Assembly: GCF_003253735.1 (NCBI RefSeq)
Contig: NZ_QKYW01000002.1
Coordinates: 1-64,000, forward strand
Length of the DNA stretch: 64,000 bases
Source of the DNA: Pseudomonas sp. URMO17WK12:I2
GTDB lineage: Bacteria > Pseudomonadota > Gammaproteobacteria > Pseudomonadales > Pseudomonadaceae
Reading direction: 5' to 3'
How positions within the stretch are numbered: position 1 is the stretch's first letter; every line of letters starts with the position of its first letter. The translations under genes and the position numbers were made by a program. Of the stretch, positions 63,646 through 64,000 are shown in pieces. The notes under the pieces are model-generated. The model ran no database searches. It had not been told where the DNA came from and saw nothing but the letters and a program-made list of their open reading frames with translations.

Positions 63646-64000
63646 TCAGCCCGAAGCGGCAGGCACGAGCCCCAGAAACGCCTGGATCTGCGCCTTCTTG
63701 GCAAGCGCGTCCTGGTAGCCCAGCTCGATCAGTTCGCTGCAATAACCCGGCTCGAACAGCAGGTAGCTGAGCACCCCGCCACCCCCGTCGCGGGTCGCGC
63801 CCGGTCCGCGCAGGAACAGGCGCAGTGCCGCCGGCATTTCCCGGCGGTGGCGGGCGGCGATCACGTCCAGTGGCTGGCTCGGCGAGATCACCAGTACCTC
63901 CACCGGGGTGAGCCCATACGTGCGGCTGCGCTGTTCGGCCGGGACCAGGCGGCCCAGCTGGTTGAGGCGTTCGAGCAACTCGATATCGCTTTCCACATTG
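63646..64000 (-). CDS. Patatin-like phospholipase, C-terminal part (cut by window edge)
   Basis: About 118 residues ending PAASG; the frame continues past the right edge. The visible part, with DIELLERLNQLGRLVPAEQR, VISPSQPLDVIAARHRREMP and VLSYLLFEPGYCSELIELGY, resembles the C-terminus of bacterial patatin-like proteins. The catalytic Ser/Asp lies outside the window, so activity cannot be judged. Confidence 0.65.
   Translation of the reverse strand, partial: NVESDIELLERLNQLGRLVPAEQRSRTYGLTPVEVLVISPSQPLDVIAARHRREMPAALRLFLRGPGATRDGGGGVLSYLLFEPGYCSELIELGYQDALAKKAQIQAFLGLVPAASG

Overview
The window looks like a chromosomal segment of a Pseudomonas species. Evidence is the high-GC coding sequence, Pseudomonas-type REP/inverted repeats (4858-4922, 40482-40531, 42661-42736) and close family-level matches (OprD porin, AntABC, RlhA, ZapE, SotB, DUF2076, HDOD and GGDEF proteins). 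No species can be named. No rRNA, tRNA or CRISPR was seen. Calls come from reading sequence and recalling families; nothing was searched.

Layout. 1-255 is the end of an IS10-like (IS4 family) element, cut by the window edge. 373-2657 holds two AT-rich, Sel1-like exported paralogues and a lipoprotein. 2715-19983 is mostly ordinary chromosome: small conserved proteins, GNAT, methyltransferase, a K+-channel-like protein, two diguanylate cyclases, an HDOD protein, two EamA transporters, a gluconolactonase-like enzyme, rlhA, and a divergent XRE/BRO-N pair of phage flavour. 20115-33578 is a catabolic block: Lrp regulator, AraC/XylS regulator (antR), antABC, a complete branched-chain-type ABC importer, an OprD porin, a kynurenine-formamidase-like hydrolase and a PAS-PAS chemoreceptor. 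33975-40122 has lipoproteins, membrane proteins, an mdaB/ygiN-like divergent pair and sotB.

40570-46834 is a compact operon with a divergent GntR/UTRA regulator: substrate-binding protein, alkaline-phosphatase-superfamily hydrolase, two permeases, ATPase and HAD phosphatase. It is probably for an imported organophosphorus compound; the substrate is unknown. 46835-49471 is an AT-richer accessory patch with a DUF805 gene and a MORN-like gene flanked by inverted repeats. 49472-55334 is a ribose operon (rbsBACRKD, reverse strand) with a LacI-type operator at 55370-55385. 55604-64000 has small lipoproteins, pdxY, a C39-like peptidase/macrodomain two-gene operon, an aldo/keto reductase, a TauE/SafE exporter, two GNATs, a membrane protein-XRE-zapE operon and the end of a patatin-like gene.

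The two most coherent systems are the anthranilate block (uptake, ring dioxygenation to catechol, possible supply of anthranilate precursors) and the organophosphorus operon. Catechol ring-cleavage genes are not in the window, so the first pathway must be completed elsewhere.
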